Source: Turritopsis dohrnii (lineage: Eukaryota > Cnidaria > Hydrozoa > Anthoathecata > Oceaniidae). Taken from it: 64,000 bases of DNA. The stretch spans positions 1,612,001 to 1,676,000 of the forward strand of contig BQMF02000011.1 in NCBI GenBank assembly GCA_027922465.2, given 5' to 3'. Within the stretch, counting starts at the first letter, position 1, and each line of letters opens with the position of its first letter. This document shows positions 40,084 to 54,476 of the stretch, one piece after another. The position numbers and the translations under genes were made by a program. A model generated the notes under the pieces. That model saw nothing but the letters and a program-made list of their open reading frames with translations, was not told where the DNA came from and ran no database searches.

Positions 40084-43000
40084 TACACAACAGGATGTTT
40101 ATAATATGAGGAGGAGAGATGAAGAGGAGAGATGTTATTGACCTTTGTTGTAACTGCGTATCTTCAATTTGAACCAGCTGATTTCTTTGGTTGACTAAAG
40201 TTACGAGCTGTGAAAGAAGAGTTTCCTCTCGATGGTGAATTTCTTCGCTCTTTTCACTTTCTAAAGAAATAAACAGAATCTGAACAAGTCTCTCTTTGAT
40301 TGGTTGAATCCTAGCAACTCTCTCTTTCATTGGTTAAATCTCAACAGTAACTAGCAACCAGTCGCACCTGGCATGACACTTAACACACGTAACTCGCGGT
40401 TGATGATTTCGCAGCGTCGCTCTAATTCATCACCTTGTGCTCTAAAAAAAAAAGAAAAGAAAATGGAAAATGATGACGAAATGTACGAGATTGAAACTAA
40501 ATAAACAACTGCAGTCATGGCCTCACTTACAAAAGCGCAATTTCATTTTGTCTCCTAATGATATTATTCTTTTTATTTACTAAGTTAAACCATTCCTGTA
40601 ACAAGTCGTCTTCCTCTTCCTTATCACCTATCAAACAGAAACAAAGTCGTGTCGTCATATATGCATACATCACTGCTAGGAAGCTGACCTTCCAATAATC
40701 TTACCAGCAGTCATTGCTTTGCGTAACTCTACTTCAAGTTTCTGCGCAACTCTGTCCAGAGCTTTTGTTTCTTTTTCCAACTCAACCAACTCATTGGTAT
40801 AATACTCATCAGCTGATTGCAGATTCTGAGAAGAAACGAGGTAACGCAGCTTAAGGCTACACAAAAGAAGATTGCAGCAACAGCGAGATGAAATGGATTT
40901 CAAACTTACGAAATTTTCCAGTTCGTAGAAATAATCGTCGACAGGCTAGTGTCAAAATAAATAAAAATAAATAAATAAATAAACAAATAAAATGATGATG
41001 TGATTGCCTGTTGTGATATCACTATGACGTCATTGATCTGAAGTCTTCAAAAACATTCAACAAAATCTAAGCTGAGTCGAATACGAAAAGAGAATGTACT
41101 TCTTAACCGTCAGCTTTGACGTTAAAAGTAGATGAATAAAGTGCGAAGCCGCCATTACGCACAACTACATGCAAGTCATTACGTCATTTTTATTCAGTGT
41201 AAGCAAAATGGACACCATCGTCAAAAACATTAACAGTAGTTTCGGAGGAATTCTTTACACAAAAATGGAGACAAAAATTTCCTCACAACTTCAAGTTCTT
41301 CTTCTTCTTCATCTTCATCATCATCGCTGCAACTTTCTCCCTCATTGCCATCATCGACATGCGACGAGTCGATAGAATCCATCTCTTCTTCTTCCTGCTT
41401 CAACTTGGCGAGCTCTGCTGCAATTTCCGCAGCTACATTACAAAGATGCAGCGTCAATTGGGAACGGTACGATTATTGAAGAATAATTTTCCTGAAAGTT
41501 TACATACCTACATCCCTTTTCGGTTTGTGATGAAAATCCTGTTCCAACGCATCGAATTGAACTTTTCGAGATTCTGCATATGACACAGTGTCATTTGTGG
41601 CTTTTCTTTTCGTTTTTGGACTTTTCCCTTCAAGATATAAACGATAAGCATTCACGAGGATGGGAGAGGGGGCGGGGGATTATCACAAATATCTTAAATC
41701 TTTCGGAGTTTTCCGCACGTACCTTTCTTCCCTACTTTCTTTTCATCTTTCAAAAATTTAGCAGTCGGTAAGACTTTCAAACTTTTCTTCTTGACTAAAG
41801 TAAACGGGTTCTTTTTAAACTCAGGAGGAGTATGAGAAGGTGGAGTGTCGGTCAACGAATGAACACTCTCGTCGGACGGCGAGGGACAACTTTGATCGAT
41901 TTGAGTGGAAGAACCAAACTTCGCATCCTGCAATAGCTGATCAGCTTGCGAGCGAAGTAGCAATTTGCGATCCTCTTGCTAATGAAACAGAAAGGAATTC
42001 TTTACATTCCTTTTTCAAGGCGTATATAATGATTCAACATTGCCACAACAAAGTTAACGTACCATATTTAATTTTTCTTTTAACAGGTTGTCTTTATGTT
42101 TTTGTATCTCGGCAAAACTTAGTGCCCGGGCTTCTTTCTCCTCCATGGTTTCTTCTTTAAGCTAAAACAGTAGGCCATGTAACTGTTTCACGAAAAATAT
42201 CAATAGCAACCGAACAAATCAAGTAACCTCAGAAGTTATCAACACATGTGTGTCGCGGAAATCCAATTCTTACTTGTTCCGTTTCTGCTTTCTTCGCTCG
42301 TAGCCTCGCTTCCATTATTAATTTCCGAGCTCGTTGTTGAATGATGTCTTGCTTATCCTGGAGTTAAGAACACATGATGTCACAAACGAATCTGATGACG
42401 TCACAAACCACTGTGATGACGTCGCATCAGTCACGAAATATCATTGATACAGTCGTTGAAGAAAGTTATAAATATAAAAATAGTCGCACCTGCTCGTGAC
42501 GTTTCAAAATATCATCCGTCACGCCGTCATCAGATATACCTTCGGTGACGTTGGTGTCGTGTATACCTTCCTTCTCCTCACTCACAGCATCCTTATGTTC
42601 ACCAAGTTTATCTCCTGTTGAACTATCATTGAGTGTACTCGATAAACTGGATTCTTTGAATTGCGTTCTAGGTGGGCTATTTACCTTTTCCAAGTCTGAC
42701 GTCAGTGGAAGTTTTCGACGAGGTTTCGAAGGGGCGGCAGGTTGCACATCGATATTTGGCTCCAATTCACTTGTCTCACTCTCGCCTTTACTTTCAGCTA
42801 TTTCATTGGTGCTGACAACAGGCTAAAAATCAAAATGCTTCATTCATAGTAACTTGAACAAAAACTATACAGCTTGCTGTTTTCATTTCAAGCAGGTTCC
42901 ACTTACTTCTTCCATACTAGGTGCCTTGCTAGCAATTATCGAATTAAGCATCTCGTCTTCATCGATGCTGGAAGCGTTGTTCATTTGCTTTTGGGGTTCT

Positions 43001-46000
43001 TTTGGCTCCACTTTGGGTTCGACTTTTGGTGGTGATTTGGGCTCAAGATACCTACTCACTTCATTTAAGTGCTCGTCCAGTCGAAGTTGATTGAGCATGG
43101 AATCTATCTCTTGAGCATCAGTTACACTGTCCACTTCTACATCGGCCTTCAAAACTACTGCCGGTTTGTTTTTAGCCGGCGACTTTTTCAATTTCTTCTT
43201 CGAGTTTAATTTATGACTTGGAGAATTCTTGGTCAAACTTGAGAACATGTCTTCTGATCCAGTGATGAACTTGTATTGTGAAACTAAGGAGGTGATATTC
43301 GCTGCTGTAGAGTTATTCTCGAAATGGTGTTTGATTTGGTGCAAATATGTCATCACAGTGAGTTTGTCTGGTGTGGCTGCACGGACCATGTCATTTGGGT
43401 CAAGAATTTTAGGTATTCCCAAATATTCAAAGCCATCGAAAGCCTAAAGGAAGAAGTATGTTGAATTTTTTTTTGAAACATACTGAAATGTAGCTAAGAG
43501 GAAACTATTAACAGACCTAACTTGTAGAGCTACAGACGAAAATGACAGATATTCGTTTAAACAGATAGCTTTTTGTTTCTCAGTAAAGTTACTCCGGACG
43601 ATAATAGATCAGTTATATCAATTATTCATCTTGACAACAGATTCAAGGGCACATGAAACAACAAAAAAAAAAACCAACAAAAAAAACCAACAAAACACAA
43701 CAACAACACACACACAGACACTATTGTATTCACTTAACAGCAAAAGTTAAAAAGAAAACATCTCAGACAAAATAAATATTTAAAAGAAATTAAAAAAAAA
43801 ACAAAAACAAGAAAAACATACAAAGCTTCTTACCAATTTATTGTTGTCTTTTATGTTATGTGGTGACAAGCTGGCGAAATCACTACAAACAAAAACAACA
43901 CAACTGCTCGTAAACCGCACCGTATCAAATGAATGACTCAATTATTACGCAAAAACGTTATGCTGTTGATGTAGACAAGATCATAATAACATGAACAATT
44001 TCAACTTAAATGGACAAGCTCAAAACAATTAGAGTAAATGACTTTAGCGGTTTTAAGATCTTAAAAGCTTTTAACATTGTTGGTGAGGTTTTTTTAATTG
44101 AATCATATATATTAATAAGATGTTGTGCTTTTGAACAGAAGAATATTTCCATCATATTGATCAATATTTTATCAAACTCTCAATAGGGACAACAGAAAAG
44201 AAACCAATCAACCGAAATCTTTTTGTCGGATTTAAAAATTGACATGCTTACACGATCAGTGTTTTTAACACGTTTATGAATAGTAACACACTATCACGTC
44301 TTAACGTCTTTACAGAAAAGTTCAAAACAACTTTAAAAAAAGAACGGTCCTTGTAAATTCTCCAATAAACGCTTCTCTTTTAAACGCCTCTTCTCTTTAT
44401 AACGCCCCGCTCAAAACTATGAAAATTAAATAGACGCCATCCTTTTGTAAACGCCCTCCGCCAAACTAGGGAAGTTAAATGAATTTAAGGTATATCCGGC
44501 GCAAAATCGCATTAATACTCGATAGATAAACATACACCAAGATTCAGTGTAGAAAACGCAGTACGTATATACCAGAGAAAGTTTGAACATTTATATTGAA
44601 TTTTCTCTCGAAGTGTCACAACTAAAATCTACCCACTTTTAGTGTATGTTACGTAAAGATGGAATATCACAAAGTTGTATAATAACAAGAAATCAGTACA
44701 CAAAATATTAGTCGTCTGAAAGATGGGTAGAAGATAACCTGGTCATCAGTCACGTGATCATTGTGATCCACCAGTATTAGTCAACGGGTCATTAATACAA
44801 CATTGAGGTCGAATTCGATAAATGCATTGTCATTGGTGGAAATCCAGATTCAATATTTCCCTTATCTTTTAAAAGGAATGAAAGTCAGTGCAACGGAGAG
44901 CATACGAATGCACTCCTTTGTAGTGATTTTTCAACGAATTTATCCACTTGAATATAATTTGAGTGTATTATAGCGAAATAGGAAAGAACTTAAAGGAATA
45001 CAAAAACAAACTGTTGGCGATAAATTTACAAAGAAAAGGGTGGCCAGTGATTGTTCAATATAAAAACAAGACTTCATTGATAGCTATTAAGTATCACATA
45101 CACAAGTTCAGGGTTGAAATGATGTAAGACTGCACAAAACGCCAGACCACTTCTCCAAGAAGTTGTCATGTTAGTGACCTTCACTCCACGATAACCAGCT
45201 GTTACCTTCTGGCACCAAGCTGTTAGAAATTAAAGAAATTCTGATATATTTCTCAATGAAAAATAACACAGAAACTGAAACTCTATGAATCTCTCCATAA
45301 AATGAAAAATTCGAAATTGATACTCCACTTACCTAGGAGGTCTTTGTCTGGTCTGCCCTTCTTGTTTTCCTCGTTAATCTGAAGAAAAGATACATTCCTT
45401 AATCTCTGATGTGAACAAAACAAAGAGACTATGTCACATGGCTTCACATGAAAATTTGCAATAAATCAATCGAGGACCAAGCATGGCTCATGCAAATGGC
45501 TCAGTAGAAAAGTCATGATTCAAGAGCATTGCAAATTTCCAATATAATCTTGATAATCTCAATAACAACAATGACATGTCAATTTCATTTCGATTTGCAA
45601 AAGATTTTCTGAAACATATTCCTGCTGGCTTACCTGAGCTCCTTTACTAATTGGGGATTGTTTGAATAAATTCTTCTTTGCTTGAGATGCAGTTATTTCC
45701 TGATTGTTTGAATTTTGTTTATCAGCTCTACATAAAAATAAAGGTGACTGTCTGTCATGAAACGTGTTAATGTTGATTTATTCAGGTGTCAAACTAGCAG
45801 ACGTCCATTCACTAGAGATATAATCTACACAGCCTGTCCGAAGAAATGGATAACTAGTTGATGGACGACTCAAAATCAGAGAATATGATAGGCTTTAAAG
45901 AAGAACACTTTCTACTATATTCATACAAACTGTTTATAACCTTTAGGTCCTGCTACAAGTAGCAAAATCATTTTGATAAAATCCAAAAAAAAAAACAATA

Positions 46001-47715
46001 ACAAAGAACAAATTCCCCTATCACAGCTTGAACATAATAGAAACACTGGCTTCATTCCCACAAAACATTTCGCAGGACTTACAGTGGACTTGATGAAAAT
46101 AATTCAGTCTGTTCTGTTTGAGATGAGTTGAAGTTACTCTCAGTTGGAGAAGTATCTGAAACGAGACAAAAACGTAGATTTTTATAAAAACACTATATAA
46201 AGTATAACAGTTATATTTCCACACACAAAAATTGTCAACAGAAAAAAAAACACTTAGTAATCATGAAAAGGTGAAGGATTACTTGAATGGTCTTGGAAAG
46301 AACCAGACAGTCGATTGGCTTTTTTGAAGCTGCCACCTGCACGATGATCATCGTCAAAATTAAAATTGTCCATTTCGTTGAGACTCATCATACTAGCCAC
46401 ACTCAACATGTCTTCATCCCTAAACAAAGATGAAACTTGTCAAACAATTCAATGCTTAACAAGAATTCACATAATTAAGATACTACATGAACCTAATGCT
46501 TGAGAAAATGATGCTATTAACATAATAATGATAACGTCATGCAATCAAAGTTTGCAGAGTAGCAACAAATTTGTGCATTTTGTAAGATATGTAACCATTT
46601 TACGTACGTTGCTTTTCCTTCACGCAGAAAAACACATGACAAGGCGATATCAATCTGTGCATTTTTGACTTTTGTGCTCGCTGCTTTCATCTTTATTGTC
46701 ATTTGTTTACAAGAAGGCTCAATGCTATAATATTTACTCATGTCAATGGATGCTTGAGCCAAAGGTTTTCTCCGTCCAGAAGATTCCTATGAGAGTTCAA
46801 GACACAAAATATTAATTTGTAATAAACTTTTTCAATAGTGTTGAAGTCATTTCAGAAACTTTTATTCAGATCTTTTTAAGCCATGGTATTATTGCAGTCA
46901 AAATACAGAAATCAAACATCGAACTTCTATTGTTCCCAAATATTATTCTTATCTCTCATAAACTTTATGAAAGATATTATCCATCCTGATTTCCTCGTAA
47001 ACTGTGTTATGCATAACTGCAACAAGAATTGAAAAATTTCATTAAACTATTACATCCAAAATTACGAAAGTCCACTCCTTCGGTTCAAATCCAGCATCTG
47101 GTTTTTCATCCTGAAACAGAAAAAAATTGCTATTATTATATATAATTATTCGTAACCCGATTAATAACAGCATGAAATTACTCTATCAAGGAAATTAACT
47201 TGCAAATTGATGAAATCATAATTTGTTTATTGTTTTGATTAAATTGATGATAGACATTGATGAAAGTCAATCGCATCATTTTGACACTCACAAAAACTAA
47301 GTTTTAGAAACACACTTCCTTTTCATAAAAAAATACCTTGTATAATGTGCATATCATATCAAGTTCTTCAGGGTCTGTCCATACCATAACTCCACGATAT
47401 GGTTTTGCTATTCCAGGTTGAAAACTGAATGACTTTGAGTATTTGCGCCTGTGTGCACCTCTTTGCCATACAATTAACAACTTTGTTGGAACCCTTTAAC
47501 ACAAACAAACATTCTGCAACAACCGGATTGTAAACAACTAAAGTGAAATTGTAAGCAACAAAATAAAGATGGCATTCTGTATAAGAAATAATAATGCATA
47601 GCTACCATTTCTTTTCTTTTTTACACTCGATCGTCAGTGATTGCAATTGAGTGATGAACTCAAATTTTGCAGCTTTCTTGCCAACACGTTGAATTCTCTT
47701 CCACACTGACGACAT
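40079..47715 (-). CDS. EHBP1: EH domain-binding protein 1-like (C2 - CH - bMERB), 22 exons
   Basis: Adaptor linking membranes, actin and Rab8-family GTPases in endosomal traffic (known for EHBP1). Exons in transcript order: 47606-47715, 47337-47493, 47054-47110, 46608-46786, 46283-46419, 46083-46155, 45634-45727, 45333-45378, 45102-45219, 43834-43882, 42907-43443, 42490-42822, 42274-42357, 42063-42161, 41723-41978, 41508-41627, 41287-41432, 40910-40945, 40705-40825, 40531-40627, 40368-40441, 40079-40260. All phases join, giving 1034 aa. Residues 1-170: N-terminal C2 ([37 protein letters not shown]). About 285-385: calponin-homology domain ([47 protein letters not shown]). 390-865: low complexity, with helical [17 protein letters not shown] and an acidic run. 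About 870-1015: bMERB ([51 protein letters not shown]). Slightly shorter than human EHBP1. No C-terminal CaaX box. The start is set by the conserved N-terminus. Confidence 0.93.
44360..44460. repeat. AATAAACGCC-type repeat fragment
   Basis: Direct repeats of AAACGCC-like motifs in an intron of the EHBP1-type gene, related to the interior of the MITE at 28070-28191 but without clear terminal repeats. Confidence 0.4.
44881..44950. mobile_element. Hairpin MITE fragment
   Basis: GTCAGTGCAACGGAGAGCAT, then GAATGCACTCC and TAGTGATTTTTCAACGAATT, related to the hairpin MITE of the iGluR introns. It is degenerate and sits in intron 9 of the EHBP1-type gene. Confidence 0.45.
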
Positions 47716-50700
47716 GACTTCAAGTTGAGTATAGCCAGCTTTCTGTCACTGGCGTATGCATTAAAATCATTATCAACTCAACAACACTGATGAGATTGGA
47801 TTTGTATTACGTTGAAACGTATAATAATTATACTTAATTGGAATCTAAAGGAAAGAAGATTATGTGTTTAAATTTCATCTGAAATCCTTCTAATATCCTA
47901 CTTTTACTACTTATGGCAACAAGAAAATCTTTTCAAAATCAACAATGTTATCCAGACCTGATATTTACTTCGATCTTGAAACATTAAATTTAACAACACT
48001 GGTTTTCAAGAAAACCACTGAAGATTATTAAGTATTACAAACAGATTTTGTTGTGGTGCAACACTGTAACAATTGAGAACTATTTAAATTGATATAGAAT
48101 AGCGTAACCTTTTATAGAAACAAATCATGACATTGAAAACTGTATTTTCAAGATTTTGGACCAAAATATTTTAACTGTGGTTTTGAATATTATAATATCA
48201 TCATGTCCACTAACAAAAATAAAATATGTCGAAAAACTTTATGGTTCCGGTTGACAAAAGAAATCCTTTAGTGTTTTTTTATTTGCCAGCTTGAAGATTG
48301 ATCATTAGCTTATCTTGTTGTTGTAAGAAAATACTCCACACAAAGTTTCTTAAAAAAGTTGTCTTCTTTCGCCTTTTTTTTGTGTTACCATACACTTTCT
48401 GTTATATCTCTTTGCATCACCATACTTTAAGAAAATGTTTTCAAGTCATCAGGTGATTTCTAGTAATACCACCAGATAAACAATTAGTTGAACTACATTC
48501 CATATTGTTTTCAAGAGCAAAAGGTTTTCAAGAATGTACAAGCAAGAGACAATGCAAAATGATAAACAATAGCTGAAAAACTGAGGTCAACATTAGCAAT
48601 CTGCTTGGTGGCTTAAATTAGTCATACCAAATAGAGCTTTATACAGCTTTAGTTTCCTAAAACCACTTTAATGAAGCAAACATTTGAAGAAATTCTCTCT
48701 ATAAACTAATAAGTTAGATACATTCTTTAAAAATTTCAAATTAAATTTTTCCAAGAAAAAAAAAAATTCTATGAGTTTTAGAAGTGAGCTGACCTGGTAT
48801 TTGCTTGAACAATTGCTTACAATAAATGTGACATAATAGCTACATAAAGTGTTTTTTTTTTCTTCTGAACAGTGAACGAATTCATGCTACTTCATCATGG
48901 TGACATTACATTAGACTCCTTTGCTAGTTTATATGTTCCACATACAACGAGTATTTCATTTTTTACCATTTTTATAGGAAAAATGATCATACAAAAGCCC
49001 TATGATTTTAGGATTTGGGAAGCCAATATCTTCTACTCCGAAGTTTAATCAATCAATAAATCAATCAATTAGAAGCATTAACAGTAAAATTGCTTACTAT
49101 ATATACCTCCTAACTGATTGCATTTTATCTTGATACCATACTCTTTAATTCTTAAGGACAAACCCTTTATTTAGGCCTAGGTCCACCTCCCACTCATCAC
49201 CTTCAAGGAGGCATAAAAGTCCAATTTTTCAAAAGTTTGTTACATTTTTCATTTGCAACTTAATATATAAGAGAGTGTATGAGATAAATTGAAATAAGTA
49301 TATAAGTTAATATCAAATCAAACACGAACACTTTTTGAATTTAAATTTTTCATTTTGGGCATATAGTTTAAATAAGGTAACCAGAAGCTTAATCATTTTT
49401 GAAACCAAAAGATGACGAACCATTTCTACTGCATATTCGTAAAACAAACTTAACATGATTCAACATGATTCAAATACATTTATTTTCGGATTTAAATGTT
49501 ACGCAATGGAATAAAATTTGAACACAAATCAGAACCATTAAGCAACTTTAGATTGTAATACCCAGAAAAAAAATAAGTGACTCGGAAGCTGACTAACTTG
49601 CTTATAAAAGATTATCTGTGCTTATGAAAGGTTATCTAACAGTATATATACCTAGCGTAAATATACATGGCTGTAGATATATCTTGCATAAAAATTTGTT
49701 AATAATAATAATAATGACAGTAATGAAAAAAATTGTGTATTTTGATTCTCATAACTTTCCCTTTATCTATTTGCTTAGTAAATGAAATAAGAACTTGAAT
49801 ACTCTCTGACTTATGTCACCTCAGAATATGTTATGCAAGGGGTGGTCTCTCAACCTTTTATATCAATCTCGTGTAAAGCCTTGTCTGTAATTATGTTATA
49901 AGATTGTATAATAGATTTGACTAGGTTTCCAAAAGAAAGGAGGAAAAAGCTTGGAGAATTCCCAGTGTTCGTTTTTGTTAAATATCACAAATTTTATTTT
50001 TGGGAGCAATTCGTGAATGATTGTTTCTTATCATTACAGGGTGTTTTTTTATATGCAAAAATTTTATAAGCAACACAAGTAAATTTTCTCAAAAAGTTAA
50101 GCAGCAGGATCTTAGATAAATTAGCAACATGAACTTTCGAAATGAACACGCAACAAATTTTAAAATTGCTTTATTGTTTTAGAGAATATGCATACTATGT
50201 CAATCAGTCTAATTATACATAGTGATAAAAAACTGCATGTTTGAATTTGATGACATTGCATTGCTTCATTTATTTCGAAATATTATAATTAGATACTTTG
50301 ATTAAACAACTAAAACAAACAAAGAGCTATTAGGTTTCCAAGACGAGCATTTTTGATTAACAACAAATTAAGCAACATTTCTACTAAAAATGGTCACTTG
50401 TTTTTAAGCAACATTACTACTAATATCAGACCTTGATTTTTTATATAAAAAACGTGTGTGAACTGACTTAAAAATAATACACATAATATGATGTCATTGA
50501 AGAAGTTTAATAAAACAGATTTCATTTTTAAAGCAGTCAAATATTTATACTCAGTATTGCAAGAATTGAAAAAACCGGGTGTATCAAAATGAACTTTACA
50601 TATGTTTTGAATTCACTGTAATTCAAGAAAATCTATCAAACACAATGGAAATTGTAATAAGATTATACTGCCTGATGCCAACAATATTTATACACTTGAG

Positions 50701-51269
50701 TATTCAAAAAATAAGCAAACAAAAAATAAAATAAAAATAAAATTCTAGTCACAGAGAACACTCTAGTCCGAAAATGATAAATTCTACTACCTCTTATCAT
50801 ACTTCTGGTACGTCATTTATACCTTAATTAGGTGAAACACACCTTTTAATTTAAAGATTGTGGACAGTACATGTGAAATGCATTCCAAACAAACCCATGA
50901 AAAAAAAGAGGAATACAATGGATATTCAGTATGAATTTGTTTATGCAGGGCCATCAGAAGCTTTTTTAAAAATGGGCTAGTGTCTCTCCAGCTTCCCACT
51001 TCCAACAACCCTATCATTAAAAAAATCATTTCTAGCCTAATCACCCAAGAGTATGATTAACTCAAACCAGAGCAACTTTTGAATGTGATAAAGAAACACA
51101 TGTAGATCTTCAAGTTGCAAATTTTGATAATGATTCGTATTGAAAGCAATAACTTTATAGACACTAGCGGACATCATTGCTAATATCAGGGCTGAAAATC
51201 CTGTGGAAATATCCCTAAAGTTTCGAATGTAGTAAGCTGGTGGTGCAGAATTCACAAGGCTTCTTCAGC
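47716..51269. other. 3.5 kb upstream of the EHBP1-type gene; no gene recognised
   Basis: Strongly A/T-rich with no exon I can support. It should contain the promoter and any 5' untranslated exon of the EHBP1-type gene, but no element is recognisable. Confidence 0.4.
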
Positions 51270-53280
51270 TTTGGTCGGCAACCTTCCTAGAGATGGTGTC
51301 TCAATAAAAACACCTGGTTGGCAAGCCATTTGTCTTTAAGGACAGGTAGAGATACCACCCGGTCTAGTACCCCTACTCTGTCCATTAGTGTAGATGTGCT
51401 GCTTGCAGTGCTATATCTACTCTAGCATGATGAACACCGGTCTCCTTGTTGCACTTGACTGTCTAACAAATGCTTGAGTCTATTTTCAGTACTGCTTCTT
51501 AGTTATCTATGTTGAGGGTGTTAGGATAGTAGTTTTACCTGATTGCTACTTTGGCGACTGGTAGTACATGAGCCCTAACTCTTTGCTAGCTACTTAAAGA
51601 GGCTGTTCTATCAACAGTCAAAAAATGGCGTTGCAGTAGTAGTGTCAAGTTGCACCCTTAGAGGCCACAGCATTGCTTTTGTTACGACAATAGGTTCATA
51701 GCTAACAGCAAACCTATATTGAAATGATCCTCTAGCACGAGTTCTTGAACCAACACAACTTTGGATTTCTTTCTCCTCATTATGAGAAAAATGGCAAATT
51801 CTAGTAAATCTAAATCTTTCTCACTTTCTTTATTTGTGGGCTTCATGGGAACTTCTCTCGTTTTGGAATCTTTTCTAGCCAACTCATCTCCTAACATTCT
51901 TGCTATATGTGAAACTAATCTTAACCCTTCTATTAGCTCGTCTGACTTCGATGTGCCTGGCTATCTTCCTATTAATCGCAAGGACTGATCTATTCTTATG
52001 CACGGCCTTGGTATCTATGTTCGTGACTGTCCTCCTGTCAGTCGTCAATTGAATCTCGAATCTCTTGACGATTCTTTCATCTGTATAGGTCTTTCTCTCT
52101 TGCATTCAACTAGTTATCTTTTCTTTGTGTATCGTTCCCCATCTTCTCAGTCGTGCAGCATCATCAATTCTATCTCATATTATTGATAATATTGATAAAG
52201 CTCTCATAACTCACCCTTCTGCTAATATCTTTCTAATATCTTTGTGTATCATGCTGACTGGCTACCTTTCTCACACACTACCTCCCTATCTGGCATTGAC
52301 ACTTTCAACTTTGCTATCTCTCACTCTCTTACTCAGCTTGTAAACTCTCCCACTGACTCACTCAATCAGGAGCCCTCTTTACTTGACCTATTCATTTTGC
52401 AAAACCCGAACATTGGCGAAACATCAACATCTGCTCCTTTAGGTAATTCTGATCATTCTGTTGTTAACATAGCCATCGACTTTAATTCTGCTTGCCCACA
52501 CGATCCACCTATTCATCGCAAACTTTATTCATTACCATCGTGGTGACTGCGACAGCTTTCGAGCTCCAATTCGTGACCTCCCGGTTGATCATATCTTTGC
52601 CTGTGATGCAGAGAAGTGTGCAGTGGAGATCTCTTCTTGGCTTCAGGTTGGTATTGATGAATTTGTTCCTTCTCGTAAATATCAGGTTAAACCTCACTCT
52701 ACCCCCTGGTTCTCTCCTGACATTTCTGCTGCGATTGCCCATCGTAATAATTTTTTCCATCATTATCAATGTTGTAGTAGTGAGGACAACAAGCGTCTTT
52801 TCACCAGAGCTCGCAACGACTGTAAAAAGTCATTGAGGAGGTTAAACGCACCTATCGAAATCTGGTCCATGATCAGCTTATATCTGAATCAATTGGGTCT
52901 CGTGATTTCTGGCATATCTATCAGAGCTTTTCTCATAAGGGTAACTCTTTGATTCCACCACTCTTCAATGGTCCTGAGATGTTGACATCTGCTGTTAGTA
53001 AGGCACAGCTCTTTGCTAAACAGTTCAGCAGGAACTCCACTCTTGATGACACTGGTTATGTTTTGCCCCAGAACTGACGTGGATTCATCTTCTCTGAACA
53101 TAACTCCCAAGATGGTTGCGGATGTTATTAATTCTCTGGACTCTTCTAAGGCTACTGGTCCCGACGAAATCCCTGTAATCGTTCTACAAAATGATTGCCT
53201 GAACTCTCTCCCATACTCTGTAGGCTATTCAGGAAATGCATTGTTAAATCTTGTTTTCCTTCTTGTTTTTTTTTTAAATG
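51270..53280 (+). pseudogene. Decayed CR1/Jockey-like LINE, endonuclease and pre-RT region
   Basis: Plus-strand remnants in several frames: ILAICETNLNPSISSSDFDV (endonuclease start, with the ET motif); YHADWLPFSH, corresponding to the DFN/HH region; LLDLFILQNPN and LGNSDHSVV (endonuclease SDH motif); then VADVINSLDSSKATGPDEIP (start of the RT region). It ends before the RT catalytic YADD. Frameshifts and stops make it non-functional. The boundary at 51270 is approximate. Confidence 0.8.
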
Positions 53281-53351
53281 GGTTGCTCCCTGCAAGGCCG
53301 AAGCCACTACTAGGAGACAGCTACAAGATGAGAAAAGGAAGAAGAGTTATA

Positions 53352-53374
53352 AACACAGATGACTCATCTGTGTT
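53352..53374. repeat. Perfect 23-bp palindrome centred on TGACTCA
   Basis: Arms AACACAGATGA and TCATCTGTGTT around a single C, between the LINE remnant and a Helitron-like copy. The centre is an AP-1-type TGACTCA. No coding context. Confidence 0.8.
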
Positions 53375-53409
53375 CGATTGTTAAAATTATGCATATAAAA
53401 CAGGTGTAA

Positions 53410-54412
53410 TTGCCCCCGCAGCGAGCGTAAGGGAGCGAGGAGGCATAGTAGTTTCACGAGATAGGCGAATGTCAGTTTCCGATTTTGTTCATCATCTTCA
53501 TCATCATCCTCCAACTTTCATGTTGACGTTACACGGTGGTATACAATTATTAGCTGACTTTGCTTTTTTTCCATGTCAAAGCATGACACCGTAGGTGGGA
53601 GACAGAATGTTTATATATTTTCCTAATTTATTATTATATTATACTATGTTATTTAGGAAGTTCGTATGCTTAGACATTTTTCATATTACTTTTGTGTTGT
53701 TTTTGTGAAGTGAACGACAAGGATTTTAAAGCACAGCTTCAAATGTGGAATTTTGTCCACTATTTTTGTATATGTTTTAGCTCTAAATCTTTCATTCAAT
53801 AAATTTTATTCAATGCACTGATTTTTGGCGGATCTTGCCTTAAAAAGATTTTAATTGGAGAAAGAAAGAAAAGTGACCAATTTTTTGAGGGGGGTGACTA
53901 AAGATTTTAATTGGATTTCTGTGTATGCAAGAAAGCCTACAAATTGTCGTTCTTCGTGTTTTTCTTCTTTCTGTCCTCCAAAGATCATGATCCATAAAAC
54001 ATTTTTATATTTTTTTCTTGTGTTTTTTGTAAACTTTGGCTATGTTTTGTTTTGAATCAAAGTTTGAAACGCAGATTTCTAAGGATTTTTCGCTCTAATT
54101 TTTTTTTTTGAAAAAGTTTTTTTTTTCTTTTGGCTCTTACAGAATTTCTTTAAAAAATCTTAATCTTATTTTGAGTATAAAAATACGTATCCATGGTTTT
54201 AGTTCACACATTTCTTTTGTTTGTAGCAAATACTTTCTGATGTTACTTGTTAAGCCTTATTTACACTTTTTGAAAGGTATATTAGCATCAGTGTGACATA
54301 GGACTATGTTTGTTTTTGTTTCCGTTGTATAGGCTTGCAATGTATAGCTTGCTGCGTGTACAAATTGGAATGTTTGAGCGCGGGGGCATTTTTAGCTAAA
54401 GCTACATGCTAG
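53410..54412 (+). mobile_element. Helitron-like non-autonomous element, family 2, copy 2
   Basis: Starts TTGCCCCCGCAGCGAGCG and ends with GCGGGGGCA, the TAGCTAAAGCTA hairpin, CATG, CTAG and a T flank. Shares long blocks with 9691-10910 (TAGTTTCACGAGATAGGCG, GTTGACGTTACACGGTGG, TTAGTTCACACATTTC or TCAGTTCACACATTTC). About 200 bp shorter through internal deletions. Confidence 0.65.
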
Positions 54413-54476
54413 TATAATATATTGTAAGGTTTTTTAAGTAAAAAAATATTTCTAAAAAGATTTGCATATAATAAAG

